Assembly (NCBI RefSeq): GCF_001187435.1
Contig: NZ_LFXA01000013.1
Coordinates: forward strand, 287,254 to 351,253
Length of the DNA stretch: 64,000 bases
From: Streptomyces caatingaensis
GTDB lineage: Bacteria; Actinomycetota; Actinomycetes; Streptomycetales; Streptomycetaceae
Reading direction: 5' to 3'
Positions 17,227-25,426 of this stretch are shown here, piece by piece. The translations under genes and the position numbers were made by a program. The notes below the pieces were generated by a model. The model did no database searches and had not been told where the DNA came from. It saw only the letters and a list, made by a program, of their open reading frames with translations. Position 1 is the first letter of the stretch. Every line of letters begins with the position of its first letter.

Positions 17227-17643
17227 ATGGAAGCGCAAGTTCCTCCCTGGGATTCCGCCGGTGCCGACCGCGCCGTCGCGGTCCTCAAGGCGGTCGCCGA
17301 CCCGTCCCGCTACCGCCTGCTCTGGGCCCTCAGACGCCAGGAGCTGCCGGTCAGCACCCTGGCGGAGCTGCTGGGCGCCCACGTGGCCGCGACGTCGCAG
17401 CACCTGGCGAAGCTGCGGACCGCCGGGCTGGTGTCCTCCCGGCGGGAGGGCACCAGGATCTACTACCGCGTAGCGGGCGCCCATGTGGAGGCCCTGCTGG
17501 AAGGCGCGGTGCTGGCGGCCGGCGCGACGGGCGCCGGCTCCGGCACGGCGGCGGCGCGGACGGAGACGGCCGCCGTCGCGCAGGAACAGCACGCGCCCGC
17601 GCGCACCGCCGCGCGCCGGGTCCGGCGCCCGGTCACCGAGTAG
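17227..17643 (+). CDS. ArsR-family HTH transcriptional regulator
   Basis: 138 residues from ATG 17227. A -10-like TACCCT ends six bases before the start and there is no Shine-Dalgarno, so translation is probably leaderless. Residues about 15-90 form the winged helix-turn-helix: LKAVADPSRYRLLWALRRQELPVSTLAELLG, VAATSQHLAKLRTAGLV and SSRREGTRIYYRV. The metal-binding Cys motif of ArsR/SmtB (ELCVCDL) reads ELPVSTL, so this is not a classic thiol metal sensor. The C-terminal 45 residues are Ala/Thr/Arg-rich and disordered-looking. It is convergent with the NRAMP-like transporter and its short downstream gene, so it could control that operon, but the operator is not evident. Confidence 0.87.
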   Translation: MEAQVPPWDSAGADRAVAVLKAVADPSRYRLLWALRRQELPVSTLAELLGAHVAATSQHLAKLRTAGLVSSRREGTRIYYRVAGAHVEALLEGAVLAAGATGAGSGTAAARTETAAVAQEQHAPARTAARRVRRPVTE

Positions 17644-17794
17644 TCCGGCGGCCCGGGGACGTCACGGGGGCCGCGCGCAGGACGGTGCTGTCGAGGGGGC
17701 TGTCGGCGATGCGCCGGGCGGCGTCGCGGACGAAGGCCCGGAGGGCGGCCGCGCGGTGGACGCGGCGGACGTGGAGCACGGTGAGGACGGACAT
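17633..17794 (-). CDS. 53-residue protein downstream of the NRAMP-like gene
   Basis: ATG 17794 is preceded by CGGAGGTGACC, a near-ideal Shine-Dalgarno. The product is basic with one amphipathic segment (RAAALRAFVRDAARRIAD) and no Cys. It lies 122 bases after the NRAMP-like stop on the same strand and overlaps the convergent ArsR gene by 11 bases. I do not recognise the family. The ribosome binding site is the main support. Confidence 0.5.
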   Translation of the reverse strand: MSVLTVLHVRRVHRAAALRAFVRDAARRIADSPLDSTVLRAAPVTSPGRRTTR

Positions 17795-17916
17795 GCGAAG
17801 GTCACCTCCGTGACGCGGTCGAGAGGGAACGGGGAGCGGAAGGCCGTCAGGCCGGACCGGTGGCGGCAGAGCCCGGGCGGCGCAGCCCGGCGCCGTCAAC
17901 GGGCTGCGCGGGTCGG

Positions 17917-19566
17917 TCAGTTGCCCGTCGCGAGCTGCACGACGCGGACGACGACCAGGACCATCGCGGCGAACAGATAGGTGCGCAGCGCGGTCAGGCC
18001 GACCCTGCGGCCGGTGGAGACGAGGGGCCTGGGCAGCCGTTCCAGCGGCGGCATCCGCCAGTTCTCCTTGCCGGTGCGGTCCACGGGTCCGGCCGGGGCC
18101 CAGCCCTTGCGGCGGCGCCGGGTCTCGGCGTAGCCGAGGGCGAGGATGCCGGCGACGCCGCAGACGCCCATGATGTCGAGGATCGCGCCGGAGGTGAGGT
18201 CCGGGAAGAGGACGGCGGCGGTCAGGACGACCGAGAGGGTGACCAGGGCGGCGACGACGAGGGACGTGAAGACGTTCATGGCGCGTCCGTTGACCCAGGG
18301 GCCCAGGACGGCCTTGTCGTTGCAGAGCAGGAGCAGGAAGACGGTGGCGGAGGGGAGCAGGACGCCGGCGAGGGTCTGGACGCCCTCGGTGAGCAGGCCG
18401 AGCGGGGAGCCCGGGATGATCACGATGACGGCGGCGGCGAGGACGAGTCCGGCGAAGACGGCGTAGAAACCCTTGGCGCCCTTGATGCCGCGGTGCAGGG
18501 AGTGCTTGAGGCCGAGGACGTCGCCGATGGCGTAGGCGGTCGACAGGGAGACGGCGGCGGCGCCGATGACGGAGGCGTCGAGCAGGGCGACGGCGAAGAG
18601 CACGCCGGCGGTCCTGCCCGCGTACCGCTCCAGGCCGTGGGCGATGTCACCGGCGTCGGTGAAGTGGCCGGACTCCGCGTGCCCGGCGAACGCGGCGGCG
18701 CAGAAGCCCATCATGGCGGCGGCGCCGATGACGACGATCGCGATGCCGATCCACAGGTCGGCCTTCTCGTAGCGCATGAAGCGCGGGGTGATGCGCTTGT
18801 CGATGACGTAGGACTGCTGGAAGAACAGCTGCCAGGGCGCGACCGTCGTGCCGACGATGGCGATGATCAGCAGCATGACGTCGGAGAGCTGGGAGTTCTT
18901 CGGCAGGCCGGGCACGACGAAGTCGTGGGCCATCTGTCCGGCGCCGGGGTGGACGAGGAAGTAGACCGGGATCAGCAGCAGCGAGCCCGCGCACAGGAGC
19001 ACGGCGGTGCGCTCGAAGCGGCGGAAGGAGCCGGTGGACGCGGCGGCGACGACGATCGCGGCGGCCAGCAGCACGCCGGGCACCTTGGGCAGGCCGAGGT
19101 AGCCGACCGCGAGGGTGATGCCGATGAACTCGGTGACGAGGGTGAGCGCGTTGAGCAGGAACAGGTCGATGACCGAGAAGGCGCCCCAGAACTTCCCGAA
19201 CCGCTCCAGGATCAGCCGGGCGTGCCCGACGCCGGTGACCGCGCCGAGCCGCAGCACCATTTCCTGGTTGACGTACAGCACCGGTACGAGCAGGAGCAGC
19301 GTCCACAGGAGGCCGGTGCCGTAGTTCTGCCCGGCCTGGGTGTAGGTGCCGAAGGCGCCGGCGTCGTTGTCGCCGACCATCACGATCAGGCCGGGGCCGA
19401 CGATGGCGAGGAGCGTCCTGAGCTTGGCGGACAGCCCCTTGCGGGGGGCGGTGTCGTCCACCCTGATGGTGCCGAGCGCGCCGTGGATGTCGCCGGCGTG
19501 GGCGTCGTCGAGGACGGCCGTGCGCGGTGCGGGCACGGCCGGGGCGGTGGTGGTCAGGTCGGTCAT
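17917..19566 (-). CDS. NRAMP-like divalent-metal transporter with altered motifs
   Basis: 549 residues from ATG 19566 with GGGAGG about six bases upstream. The fold is NRAMP: a cytosolic N-tail (about 50 residues), then about 11 hydrophobic helices. Canonical TM1 carries DPGN; here it reads VGDNDAGAF. Canonical TM6 carries MPH; here the region reads GTTVAPWQLFFQQS, so the selectivity Met is absent. NRAMP homologues without that Met are known to favour other cations such as Mg2+, so manganese specificity should not be assumed. The last about 55 residues are hydrophilic, then a final helix. The mRNA has a long leader containing a predicted small ORF (19715-19792), suggesting post-transcriptional control. 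Confidence 0.83.
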   Translation of the reverse strand: MTDLTTTAPAVPAPRTAVLDDAHAGDIHGALGTIRVDDTAPRKGLSAKLRTLLAIVGPGLIVMVGDNDAGAFGTYTQAGQNYGTGLLWTLLLLVPVLYVNQEMVLRLGAVTGVGHARLILERFGKFWGAFSVIDLFLLNALTLVTEFIGITLAVGYLGLPKVPGVLLAAAIVVAAASTGSFRRFERTAVLLCAGSLLLIPVYFLVHPGAGQMAHDFVVPGLPKNSQLSDVMLLIIAIVGTTVAPWQLFFQQSYVIDKRITPRFMRYEKADLWIGIAIVVIGAAAMMGFCAAAFAGHAESGHFTDAGDIAHGLERYAGRTAGVLFAVALLDASVIGAAAVSLSTAYAIGDVLGLKHSLHRGIKGAKGFYAVFAGLVLAAAVIVIIPGSPLGLLTEGVQTLAGVLLPSATVFLLLLCNDKAVLGPWVNGRAMNVFTSLVVAALVTLSVVLTAAVLFPDLTSGAILDIMGVCGVAGILALGYAETRRRRKGWAPAGPVDRTGKENWRMPPLERLPRPLVSTGRRVGLTALRTYLFAAMVLVVVRVVQLATGN

Positions 19567-19714
19567 GGCAGCCTCCCGGGTCCCCCGGCGGGGGAGGTCG
19601 GGGCACACGGCGGCGCTCTCCCCCGCGGGCGGGCAGCACGAGGACCCGGGGCGGCGGGGTCGCCGCACCGAGGGGGCGCAGTGCTGTGGCGCGCGTGGGC
19701 GCGGGGAAGGGCGG

Positions 19715-19792
19715 TTACCGCGTACCGGAGGTCGACGAGGACGTACGGATGCGGGGCCCGGTGAGGCCCGGACTACTGTGACTTCGATCCAT
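19715..19792 (-). CDS. putative leader peptide upstream of the NRAMP-like gene
   Basis: 25 codons from ATG 19792 to a TAA at 19715-19717, preceded by GGAGGAGG nine bases upstream, one of the best ribosome binding sites in the region. The peptide starts MDRSHSSPGL and is rich in Ser, Thr and Arg, not a signal peptide. It ends about 150 bases before the transporter start. A role as a regulatory upstream ORF is inference; it could also be a chance ORF. Confidence 0.4.
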   Translation of the reverse strand: MDRSHSSPGLTGPRIRTSSSTSGTR

Positions 19793-20071
19793 GTCTCTCG
19801 CCTCCTCCCGGCCGGGGCGCGCGCGGGCGCCATGACGGACGCGGCAAGGAGCGGACCGGCCCGTGCGGCCGGTTCACCCCGACTCGTCAGAGCTTTGGCA
19901 CTGCACGGCGTAATCCCCTGGCGCGGGAAGCCACTTGGGATCACCCCTTGAGCCGGGGAGATCTGTCCTGACCCTGGGCGTCTCTCGACGTCGTGGGGTC
20001 AGTGGCCTGTGTCCGTACAGACGCCTCACCGAACGAGGTGCCTCTTCAAACCTCCACGAGTGTGCCCGTAC

Positions 20072-20087
20072 TTGCGCAACGGCGCAA
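20072..20087. promoter_or_regulatory. palindromic operator, copy 1
   Basis: TTGCGCAACGGCGCAA is a perfect 6+4+6 inverted repeat (TTGCGC/GCGCAA) upstream of the ABC importer. A sister copy lies 75 bases downstream, about seven helical turns, as expected for sites that bind the same regulator on one face of the DNA. Confidence 0.55.
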
Positions 20088-20146
20088 CTATTTGACCCAG
20101 TCTTGACACGGACCGCCGCCGGGACGGAAGGCGCCGCCCGCGATAT

Positions 20147-20162
20147 TTGCGCAACAGTGCAA
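20147..20162. promoter_or_regulatory. palindromic operator, copy 2
   Basis: TTGCGCAACAGTGCAA repeats the first element with two substitutions, leaving a one-mismatch inverted repeat. It sits about 165 bases before the permease start. TTGACA (20103-20108) lies between the two copies, so occupation of both could loop over or cover the promoter. Confidence 0.55.
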
Positions 20163-20325
20163 CAAATGGTGATACTGCTCGCGACACGTCCCGTCCCCTG
20201 CGCCATCAGCGCAGGTCACAGCAGACGCAGCCGCCCTTGCAACCCTTCCGTCCCATCCCCGGGCCCGCCCGCCACGGTCGCGGCACGGGACGATCTGTGC
20301 CCAGAGTGTGGTCGGAGGTTGTGTG

Positions 20326-22083
20326 ATGTTGCCGTTCCCCACGGGCCCCGCCGCCGCCCGCACGTCCCTGCCGTCCCGCATCGCAGGCCGGATGTCCCGC
20401 ATGACCTGGGTCGACGTGGTGGTCGCCGCCGCCGTGCTCGTGCTGCTCTACATCACCCTGCGGGTGGGGCAGGGAACGACGGTCCGGTTCTCCACCAGCC
20501 AGTCGGTGAAGATCGACACACACCCGTCGCAGCTGCCCTACGACGCGGCCCGGAGCCTGCTGCGCATGTTCGTCGCACTGACCGCCTCCACCGTCTTCAC
20601 CTTCCTCTACGCCTGCGCCGCGGCCCGCAGCCGCCGCCTCGAACGGATCCTGATCCCGGCCCTCGACATCCTCCAGTCGGTCCCGGTGCTCGGCTTCCTC
20701 ACCGTCGCCGTCACCGGCTTCATCGCCCTGTTCCCCGGCTCCATGCTCGGCCTGGAGTGCGCGTCCATCTTCGCGATCTTCACCTCGCAGGCATGGAACA
20801 TGACCTTCGGCTTCTACCACTCCCTCACCTCGCTCCCCCGCGAACTCGACGAGCTCTCCCGCTCGTTCCGCTTCACCCGGTGGATGCGCTTCTGGAAGGT
20901 GGAGGTGCCCGCCGGGGCCATCGGCCTGGTCTGGAACGGCATGATGAGCTTCGGCGGCGGCTGGTTCTTCCTCGTCGCCTCCGAGGCCATCAGCGTCAGC
21001 AACAAGGACTACGCCCTGCCCGGCGTCGGCTCGTACGCCGGCGCCGCCATCGCCGACGGCGACCTCGGCAGGATCGGCTGGGCCATCCTCACCATGGCCG
21101 TCATGGTCATCGGCGTCAACTTCTTCTTCTGGCGCCCCCTGACGGCCTGGGCCGAGAAGTTCAAGAACGAGCAGTCCGAGGCGGGCGAGATCCAGCGCAG
21201 CGTCGTCCTCGACTTCCTGCGCCGCTCCAACTGGCCGCGCCTGCTGGGCCGTCTGCTGCGACCCGTCGGGCACGGGCTCAACCGCGCGGGCCGCGTCCTG
21301 GGCGTCGACGACCGCCCCCTCGCCCCGGACCACCGGCGGCGGCGCACCGGCGACATCGCCTTCGCCGTCGTGGCCGGCGGACTGATCCTGTGGGGCCTGG
21401 CCGACCTCGTCGGCTACCTCAGCGACCGCACCGGGCTCGGCGTCTTCGGCGAACCCCTCCTGCTCGGCCTGGCCACCCTCGCCCGCGTCGCCGTGGTGGT
21501 CGTCGGCTCCACCCTGATCTGGGTGCCGATCGGCGTACGGATCGGGTTCTCGCCCAGGCTGACCCGCATCGCCCAGCCCCTCGTCCAGGTCCTGGCCAGC
21601 TTCCCCGCCAACTTCCTCTTCCCGCTCGCCGTCTGGTTCTTCCTCAGGACCGGACTGTCGATCGACGTCGGCGGCGTCCTGCTGATGGCCCTGGGCGCCC
21701 AGTGGTACATCCTCTTCAACACCATCGCCGGCGCCATGTCGATCCCGACCGACCTGCGCGAGGCCATGGACGACCTGGGCGTCCGCGGCCGGCAGCGCTG
21801 GAAGCGCCTGATCCTCCCCGGCATCTTCCCGTCCTACGTCACCGGCGGCATCACCGCCTCCGGCGGCGCCTGGAACGCCTCCATCGTCGCCGAGATCGTC
21901 CCCTTCGGCGCCACCACCCTCACCGCCACCGGCCTCGGCGCGTACATCTCCCACGCCACCGCCACCGGCGACTTCCCGCACCTGATCGCGGGCGTCGCCG
22001 TGATGAGCCTCTACGTCGTCGGGCTCAACCGCCTCTTCTGGCGCCGCCTCCACCGCCTCGCCGAGACCCGCTACGCCTCCTGA
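20326..22083 (+). CDS. fused ABC transporter permease, nitrate/sulfonate type
   Basis: 585 residues from ATG 20326, seven bases after GGAGG (20314-20318); a GTG one codon earlier is possible. Two BPD_transp_1-like permease domains lie in tandem, about residues 65-290 and 335-575. Each carries the EAA coupling loop: ELDELSRSFRFTRWMRFWKVEVP in the first and REAMDDLGVRGRQRWKRLILPG in the second. This double-permease layout occurs in NitT/TauT-like importers. It pairs with the ATPase 36 bases downstream. No periplasmic binding protein is encoded nearby, so the substrate, perhaps an anion or small organic acid, cannot be named, and the binding protein may be elsewhere or absent. Confidence 0.88.
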   Translation: MLPFPTGPAAARTSLPSRIAGRMSRMTWVDVVVAAAVLVLLYITLRVGQGTTVRFSTSQSVKIDTHPSQLPYDAARSLLRMFVALTASTVFTFLYACAAARSRRLERILIPALDILQSVPVLGFLTVAVTGFIALFPGSMLGLECASIFAIFTSQAWNMTFGFYHSLTSLPRELDELSRSFRFTRWMRFWKVEVPAGAIGLVWNGMMSFGGGWFFLVASEAISVSNKDYALPGVGSYAGAAIADGDLGRIGWAILTMAVMVIGVNFFFWRPLTAWAEKFKNEQSEAGEIQRSVVLDFLRRSNWPRLLGRLLRPVGHGLNRAGRVLGVDDRPLAPDHRRRRTGDIAFAVVAGGLILWGLADLVGYLSDRTGLGVFGEPLLLGLATLARVAVVVVGSTLIWVPIGVRIGFSPRLTRIAQPLVQVLASFPANFLFPLAVWFFLRTGLSIDVGGVLLMALGAQWYILFNTIAGAMSIPTDLREAMDDLGVRGRQRWKRLILPGIFPSYVTGGITASGGAWNASIVAEIVPFGATTLTATGLGAYISHATATGDFPHLIAGVAVMSLYVVGLNRLFWRRLHRLAETRYAS

Positions 22084-22119
22084 CCCCGTCCGCCACCGAA
22101 CACAGCAAGGGAGCCCCTC

Positions 22120-23502
22120 ATGGTCCTGAGCGCCCTGCGCAACCTGCGCCCCGGCCGGGCCGCCGGGACGGCCCACCGGCCCCCGCGCCCGGCGGACGGC
22201 GACGTCCTGCTCGCCGCCACCGGCCTGACCAAGTCCTACGCGGGAGCCGACGGCGAACTGCCCGTCCTCACCGGCATCGACCTGGAGGTCCGGGCCGGCG
22301 AGATCGTCGCCCTGCTCGGCAAGTCCGGCTCCGGCAAGTCCACCCTGCTGCGCTGCCTGGCCGGGCTCGTCCCGCCCAGCTCGGGCACGGTCGCCTACCG
22401 CGGCGAGCCCCTGACCGGCGCCAACCCCGGTACCGCCATGGTCTTCCAGACCTTCGCGCTCCTGCCCTGGCTCACCGTCCAGCAGAACGTCGAACTCGGC
22501 CTGGAGGCCCGCGGCGTCCCCGCCGCCCGCCGCGCCGAGGCCGCGCTCCGGGCCATCGACCTCATCGGCCTCGACGGCTTCGAATCCGCCTACCCCAAGG
22601 AGCTCTCCGGCGGCATGCGCCAACGCGTCGGCTTCGCCCGGGCACTGGTCGTCGAACCGGACGTCCTGATGATGGACGAGCCCTTCTCCGCCCTCGACGT
22701 CCTCACCGCCGAGAACCTGCGCGGCGAACTCATGGAGCTGTGGGAGTCCGGCCAGTTCCCCACCCGCGCCGTCGTCCTGGTCACCCACAACATCGAGGAG
22801 GCCGTCCTCATGACCGACCGCATCGTCGTCCTCGGCTCCCGCCCCGGCACCATCCGCGAGACCTTCGACGTCCCGCTGGACCACCCCCGCGACCGCAACT
22901 CCCCCGCCTTCGACGACCTCATCGACCGCGTCTACCGCACCATGACCGGCCGCCCCAAGGTGACCCGCGTCCCCGGCCGCACCGACACCGTCGAGGCCGA
23001 GAAGCGCACCCCCGCCAACACGCCGCTGCCCACCGCCGGCGTCGACGGGCTGTCCGGCCTGGTCGAGATGGTCGAACACCGCGGCGGCCGCTGCGACCTG
23101 GCCGACCTGGCCGAGGAACTGGGCCTGGAGGTCGACGACATCCTCCCCCTCGTGGACGCCCTCGACCTCCTCTGCCTCGGCAAGGTCAGCGGCGACGACC
23201 TGGTCCTGACCGAACGCGGCACGGCCTTCGCCGGCGCCGACGTCCAGCAGTCCAAGAAGATCTTCGCCGAGGCCGTCCGCGACGTACCGCTCGTCAAACT
23301 CATCACCACCAGCCTCCGCCAGAACCCGGACAGCACCCTGCGCGCCGGCTTCTTCCGCGACCTCCTCGCCCACCACTACACGAGCGAACAGGTCGGGCAG
23401 CAGCTCGAGACCGCCACCGACTGGGGCCGCTACGCCGAGCTCTACTCCTACGACGCCGACCGCCAGGAATACCGCCTCGATGAAGCCGGAATCCCCGGGT
23501 GA
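22120..23502 (+). CDS. ABC transporter ATPase with C-terminal AAA-associated domain
   Basis: 460 residues from ATG 22120 (AAGGGAG upstream). The ATPase occupies about residues 28-290. It has Walker A GKSGSGKST, Q-loop VFQTFALLPW, signature LSGGMRQRV, Walker B VLMMDEPFSALD and the switch His in VLVTHNIEEAV. Residues about 315-455 match the AAA-associated C-terminal domain found on some NitT/TauT-type ATPases (LVEMVEHRGGRCDLADLAEELG and later TSLRQNPDSTLRAGFFRDLL), thought to be regulatory. It energises the adjacent fused permease. Total length is well above a bare ABC ATPase (about 250), which the extra domain explains. The stop is only 12 bases from the convergent DUF6069 gene. Confidence 0.9.
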   Translation: MVLSALRNLRPGRAAGTAHRPPRPADGDVLLAATGLTKSYAGADGELPVLTGIDLEVRAGEIVALLGKSGSGKSTLLRCLAGLVPPSSGTVAYRGEPLTGANPGTAMVFQTFALLPWLTVQQNVELGLEARGVPAARRAEAALRAIDLIGLDGFESAYPKELSGGMRQRVGFARALVVEPDVLMMDEPFSALDVLTAENLRGELMELWESGQFPTRAVVLVTHNIEEAVLMTDRIVVLGSRPGTIRETFDVPLDHPRDRNSPAFDDLIDRVYRTMTGRPKVTRVPGRTDTVEAEKRTPANTPLPTAGVDGLSGLVEMVEHRGGRCDLADLAEELGLEVDDILPLVDALDLLCLGKVSGDDLVLTERGTAFAGADVQQSKKIFAEAVRDVPLVKLITTSLRQNPDSTLRAGFFRDLLAHHYTSEQVGQQLETATDWGRYAELYSYDADRQEYRLDEAGIPG

Positions 23503-23514
23503 GCCTGGGCCCGG

Positions 23515-24024
23515 TCAGCGGCTCCCGGGCCGGTCGGCCCCGGCCACGCCGGAGGCGGCGGCGGACAGCAGACCGGTGATCGTCGCCCCGATCACGCAAT
23601 ACACCGCGGCGGTACCGAACTTCGTGGCGGTCCCGATGCCCGTCGTGAACGGCAGGAGCATCATCGCGGCGGTGACCAGCAGCGTGATCGAGACGAAGAA
23701 GCGGGCCGGCTGGGCCGTGGTCACCAGCAGCAGGTGGACGAGCCCGGTGGCGACCAGGGCCGCGCCGGCCGCGACCGCGGCCAGGTACCCGGTGGTCACA
23801 TCCCCCCAGGCGCCCGCGTGCCGCGGGGCGAAGACGGCGACGTCGAACACGCCGCGCACGAGCAGCGTGGCCACGACCGCGGCGAGCGCGGCGACCACGG
23901 CGGTGGCGACCCCCGTGGCCCACAGCCGGCCCGCGTCCACCGGCGGCCGGGAGGGCCCGCCCCGGCGGTCGTCACGGTGATACCCGGGTGCCGGGCGGTC
24001 GCCGTAGTAGGAGGGGCCTGTCAT
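23515..24024 (-). CDS. DUF6069-like four-helix membrane protein
   Basis: 169 residues from ATG 24024, preceded by GAGGTGAC. A Pro/Arg/Tyr-rich cytosolic N-tail (about 40 residues) is followed by four hydrophobic helices, roughly residues 48-70, 88-112, 117-136 and 142-162. The segment LLVRGVFDVAVFAPRHAGAWGDV between helices 1 and 2 is the landmark I associate with DUF6069. Function is unknown. It points towards the ABC operon with a 12-base gap and is divergent from the flavoenzyme gene. Confidence 0.75.
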   Translation of the reverse strand: MTGPSYYGDRPAPGYHRDDRRGGPSRPPVDAGRLWATGVATAVVAALAAVVATLLVRGVFDVAVFAPRHAGAWGDVTTGYLAAVAAGAALVATGLVHLLLVTTAQPARFFVSITLLVTAAMMLLPFTTGIGTATKFGTAAVYCVIGATITGLLSAAASGVAGADRPGSR

Positions 24025-24177
24025 GACGTCACCTCGAAGGCGGTTGCGGATCGGACCGGACGGGACCACCGGCCGTGGCTACTGAACGGATGCCCGTCGG
24101 CAGCCGTCCCAAAGCCTGCCCCTCGGGCACGACCGCCACCGCGAACGCGCCCGCGTACGCGGGTACAGTCCCCTCCC

Positions 24178-25338
24178 ATGGGGACAGCCGGCACGGACGC
24201 ACTGGTCGAACTGCTGCGGCGCAACGCCGCCCGCACCGAGGACGACCGGCGGGTCGCCGAGGAGAACATCACGGCCCTCCAGGAGGCGGGCCTCCTCCGG
24301 CTCCTGCTCCCCCGGCGGTTCGGCGGCCGGCAGGAGAGCATCCGCACCCTCGTCGAGACGGCGTCCGAACTGGGCCGCGGCTGCGGCTCCACCGCCTGGA
24401 CCACCTCACTGATCAACATCGCCGCCTGGATCACCGGCCTCTACCCCGAACGCGCACAGCGCGAGGTCTACGGGACCGACCCCCACGCCCGCGCCTGCAC
24501 CGCCCTCCCGCCCGCCGCGACGACCCGGGCGACGGACGGCGGCCAGACCGTCACCGGCCGCTGGGGCTTCGTCTCCGGCTGCCTCCACGCCCAGTGGGCC
24601 CTGCTCGGCATACCGGTCACCGGCACGTCGGGCGAACGGCTGGACCAGGGACTGGCGTTGGTCCCGATGTCCGAGCTGTCCGTCGAGGACACCTGGCACG
24701 TGGCCGGCATGCGCGGCACCGGCAGCCACACCCTCGTCGCGGACGACGTCTTCGTCCCCGCACACCGCATCCTGTCCGTGACCAGGGCTCGGGAGGGCGC
24801 GTACCCGACCGAGTTCACGGACGAGCCCCTGTACCGCGCCGCCTTCGTCCCCGTACTCGCCCTGTCCCTCGTCGGCCCCCAACTGGGCATGGCCCGCGGC
24901 GCGCTGGAATACGTCCTGTCCTCGCTCGGGACGGGACGCGGCATTTCGCACACCTTCTACGCCGACGCGCGCGAGGCCCCCTCCACCCACACCCAACTCG
25001 CCGACGCCGCCCAGCTGATCGACACCGCCGCCCTGCACCTCACCCGCGCGGCGGACGACGTCGACCGCTGGGCGGCCGAGGGACGCCCCATGCCCCTCCC
25101 CGACCGGGCCCGCGTCCGCATGGACGCCGCCACCGTCGCCCGCCGCTCACGGGAGGCGCTCGACCTCCTCCTCACCCTCGAGGGCGCCAGGAGCTTCGCC
25201 GAGACCAGCCCACTGCAACGCTTCTGGCGCGACCTGGAGACCGCCGGCCGGCACGCGCTGCTCAATCCGTCCGCGACGGGCGAGGTGTACGGCCGGACGC
25301 TGCTCGGCGTCGAGGAGCAGATCAGCGCGTTGATCTGA
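24178..25338 (+). CDS. acyl-CoA-dehydrogenase-fold flavin monooxygenase
   Basis: 386 residues from ATG 24178. TACAGT ends nine bases before the start and there is no Shine-Dalgarno, so it is probably leaderless. The fold is acyl-CoA dehydrogenase: N-terminal helices with LRLLLPRRFGG, a middle beta domain (TGRWGFVSGCLHAQWALLG, GMRGTGSHTLVADDVFVP) and a C-terminal four-helix bundle (ALDLLLTLEGARSFAETSPLQRFWRD). It lacks the catalytic Glu context of true dehydrogenases. The R-D-x-x-x-A and G-S-x-T patterns resemble group D flavin hydroxylases such as HsaA and polyketide oxygenases, which need a partner reductase. It sits directly beside PKS-L, tail to tail, so it may be a tailoring oxygenase of that cluster or mark its left border. 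Confidence 0.8.
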   Translation: MGTAGTDALVELLRRNAARTEDDRRVAEENITALQEAGLLRLLLPRRFGGRQESIRTLVETASELGRGCGSTAWTTSLINIAAWITGLYPERAQREVYGTDPHARACTALPPAATTRATDGGQTVTGRWGFVSGCLHAQWALLGIPVTGTSGERLDQGLALVPMSELSVEDTWHVAGMRGTGSHTLVADDVFVPAHRILSVTRAREGAYPTEFTDEPLYRAAFVPVLALSLVGPQLGMARGALEYVLSSLGTGRGISHTFYADAREAPSTHTQLADAAQLIDTAALHLTRAADDVDRWAAEGRPMPLPDRARVRMDAATVARRSREALDLLLTLEGARSFAETSPLQRFWRDLETAGRHALLNPSATGEVYGRTLLGVEEQISALI

Positions 25339-25358
25339 CGGTGTTCCAACGGTGGTCC

Positions 25359-25420
25359 GACGCCCGGGGCAGTGGCCCTGCGCCGCGCGGGCCCGGCTGC
25401 GGAGAACCCCGCGGGGCGTC
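25359..25420. terminator. possible bidirectional terminator between convergent genes
   Basis: GACGCCC (25359-25365) pairs with GGGCGTC (25414-25420). The intervening 48 bases are GC-rich and could fold further. The hairpin lies between the stop codons of the flavoenzyme and PKS-L. Support is only the position and a seven-base stem. Confidence 0.3.
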
Positions 25421-25426
25421 CGTCCG

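Larger units (their letters stand above)
19567..20325. other. 759-base divergent intergenic region
   Basis: Lies between the NRAMP-like gene (leftward) and the ABC importer (rightward). Leftward transcripts would contain a leader ORF (19715-19792) and a seven-base stem ACCGGCC/GGCCGGT at 19855-19873. On the rightward side are two copies of a palindromic element (20072-20087 and 20147-20162). TTGACA at 20103-20108 is a possible -35 box without a matching -10. No protein gene other than the small leader ORF is convincing. Confidence 0.5.

Noticed and set aside
19567..19960. M-box or other metal riboswitch upstream of the NRAMP-like gene
   Set aside because: I looked for conserved M-box words and stem order on the minus strand and could not place them. 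Only a leader ORF and a short stem are supported.
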